64,000 nt of DNA, taken from positions 92,128,936-92,192,935 of the forward strand of contig NC_051071.1 in NCBI RefSeq assembly GCF_004664715.2, read 5' to 3'. Both the position numbers and the translations under genes were made by a program. Within the stretch, counting starts at the first letter, position 1; each line of letters starts with the position of its first letter. The stretch is from Peromyscus leucopus (Eukaryota > Chordata > Mammalia > Rodentia > Cricetidae). The notes beneath the pieces are model-generated. The model worked only from the letters and a program-made list of their open reading frames with translations, had not been told where the DNA came from and did not search any database. Below are positions 1 through 64,000 of this stretch, piece after piece.

Positions 1-63360
<63,360 letters not shown>

Positions 63361-64000
63361 GTAAACATCCAGCACTGTACAGGTCCCAGTGAGGAAGCTA
63401 TTTAAATTTATTATTTTATATTTCAAAATAAATCTTTTATTAATTAAAGCTGTTTTTGAGAGGAAGTAATTTTGAGTCTAAAAAAATCAACTAAGCATTT
63501 AATATATACATTTTTAATTATGTAAATTTCTAATACTCATTTGGTATAGGAAATATGTGCCTTTTTCATTTCCTGGAAATTTTTTTTGGCAATTTAACAT
63601 ACTGGAGCTGTTCCAGTAGACCAGGAGTTGTTTAGACATCTATGATCCTGTTTGATTTCTGCTTTTAGACTGCCTTCCCGTTACTAGAACATGACAAGGT
63701 TCTAGAGACCCCCTGTGTAATCGTCTGAGTAACCTGACTGCATCCCATTCTTAAAATGTTAAAATGGCAATTTTGCTATTTTTCCTTTTTAAAAAAATTA
63801 TTTGATTATTTATAACCTGAAATGTATTTTTCTTCCTTCCAAGTGGTATTATATTATATAGATATTCATGTAATCAATAAAATATGTAAGTACAAAATGA
63901 GACTGTGCATATTCCAGTGATAATATGGACTATTCATTTAGCATTCTAATTTAGAATGTAAAAAACATGTTTCTGTTGAAAATTAGGTAGGGACATAACC
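63361..64000 (+). other. BTBD8: BTBD8 intron 13, 5' part
   Basis: AT-rich unique-looking DNA up to the edge of the window, without a repeat or exon that I can identify. Confidence 0.8.

Overview
This window is nuclear DNA from a rodent, probably a cricetid such as a hamster, vole or deer mouse. The rodent call rests on many B1 and B2 SINEs, Lx-type LINE-1 pieces and rodent LTRs. The narrower cricetid call rests on remembered B1 and LTR subtypes and is less certain. There is no bacterial or viral gene organisation: gene content is one large, split, plus-strand gene.

That gene is BTBD8 (BTB domain containing 8; the full-length product is also called APache, an AP2-interacting protein of clathrin-dependent vesicle traffic). 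Thirteen coding exons were placed by joining frames across GT-AG junctions. They give 544 continuous codons with no stop, from an ATG in a strong Kozak context at 2496 to the end of exon 13 at 63360. The order is a short basic N-terminus, a first BTB/POZ domain (exons 2-3), an acidic/basic linker, a second BTB/POZ domain (exons 4-7), a BACK-like helical region (exons 8-12) and the start of the long C-terminal region (exon 13). The remainder of the gene lies beyond the right edge. The left 2.2 kb is intergenic, followed by a CpG-island promoter with GC boxes and a perfect GTCACGTGAC palindrome.

Almost all the rest is intron, about 60 kb, filled by layers of mobile DNA: a LINE-1 in intron 5 that carries nested LTR and dispersed-repeat insertions, an antisense LINE-1 fragment in intron 3, several LINE-1 3'UTR pieces in introns 5, 7 and 9, solo LTRs, hAT-type and MaLR-type remnants, many SINEs, and dinucleotide tracts.

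Structures not explained by ordinary repeats include: a 17-bp minisatellite of about 41 copies in intron 2 that tiles a CACCTG E-box; a 201-bp inverted duplication of about 97% identity in intron 5; four 92-bp direct repeats in intron 12, each carrying an acceptor-like sequence; and two short read-throughs after exons 9 and 11 that could make truncated isoforms. No wholly new biological system is evident.
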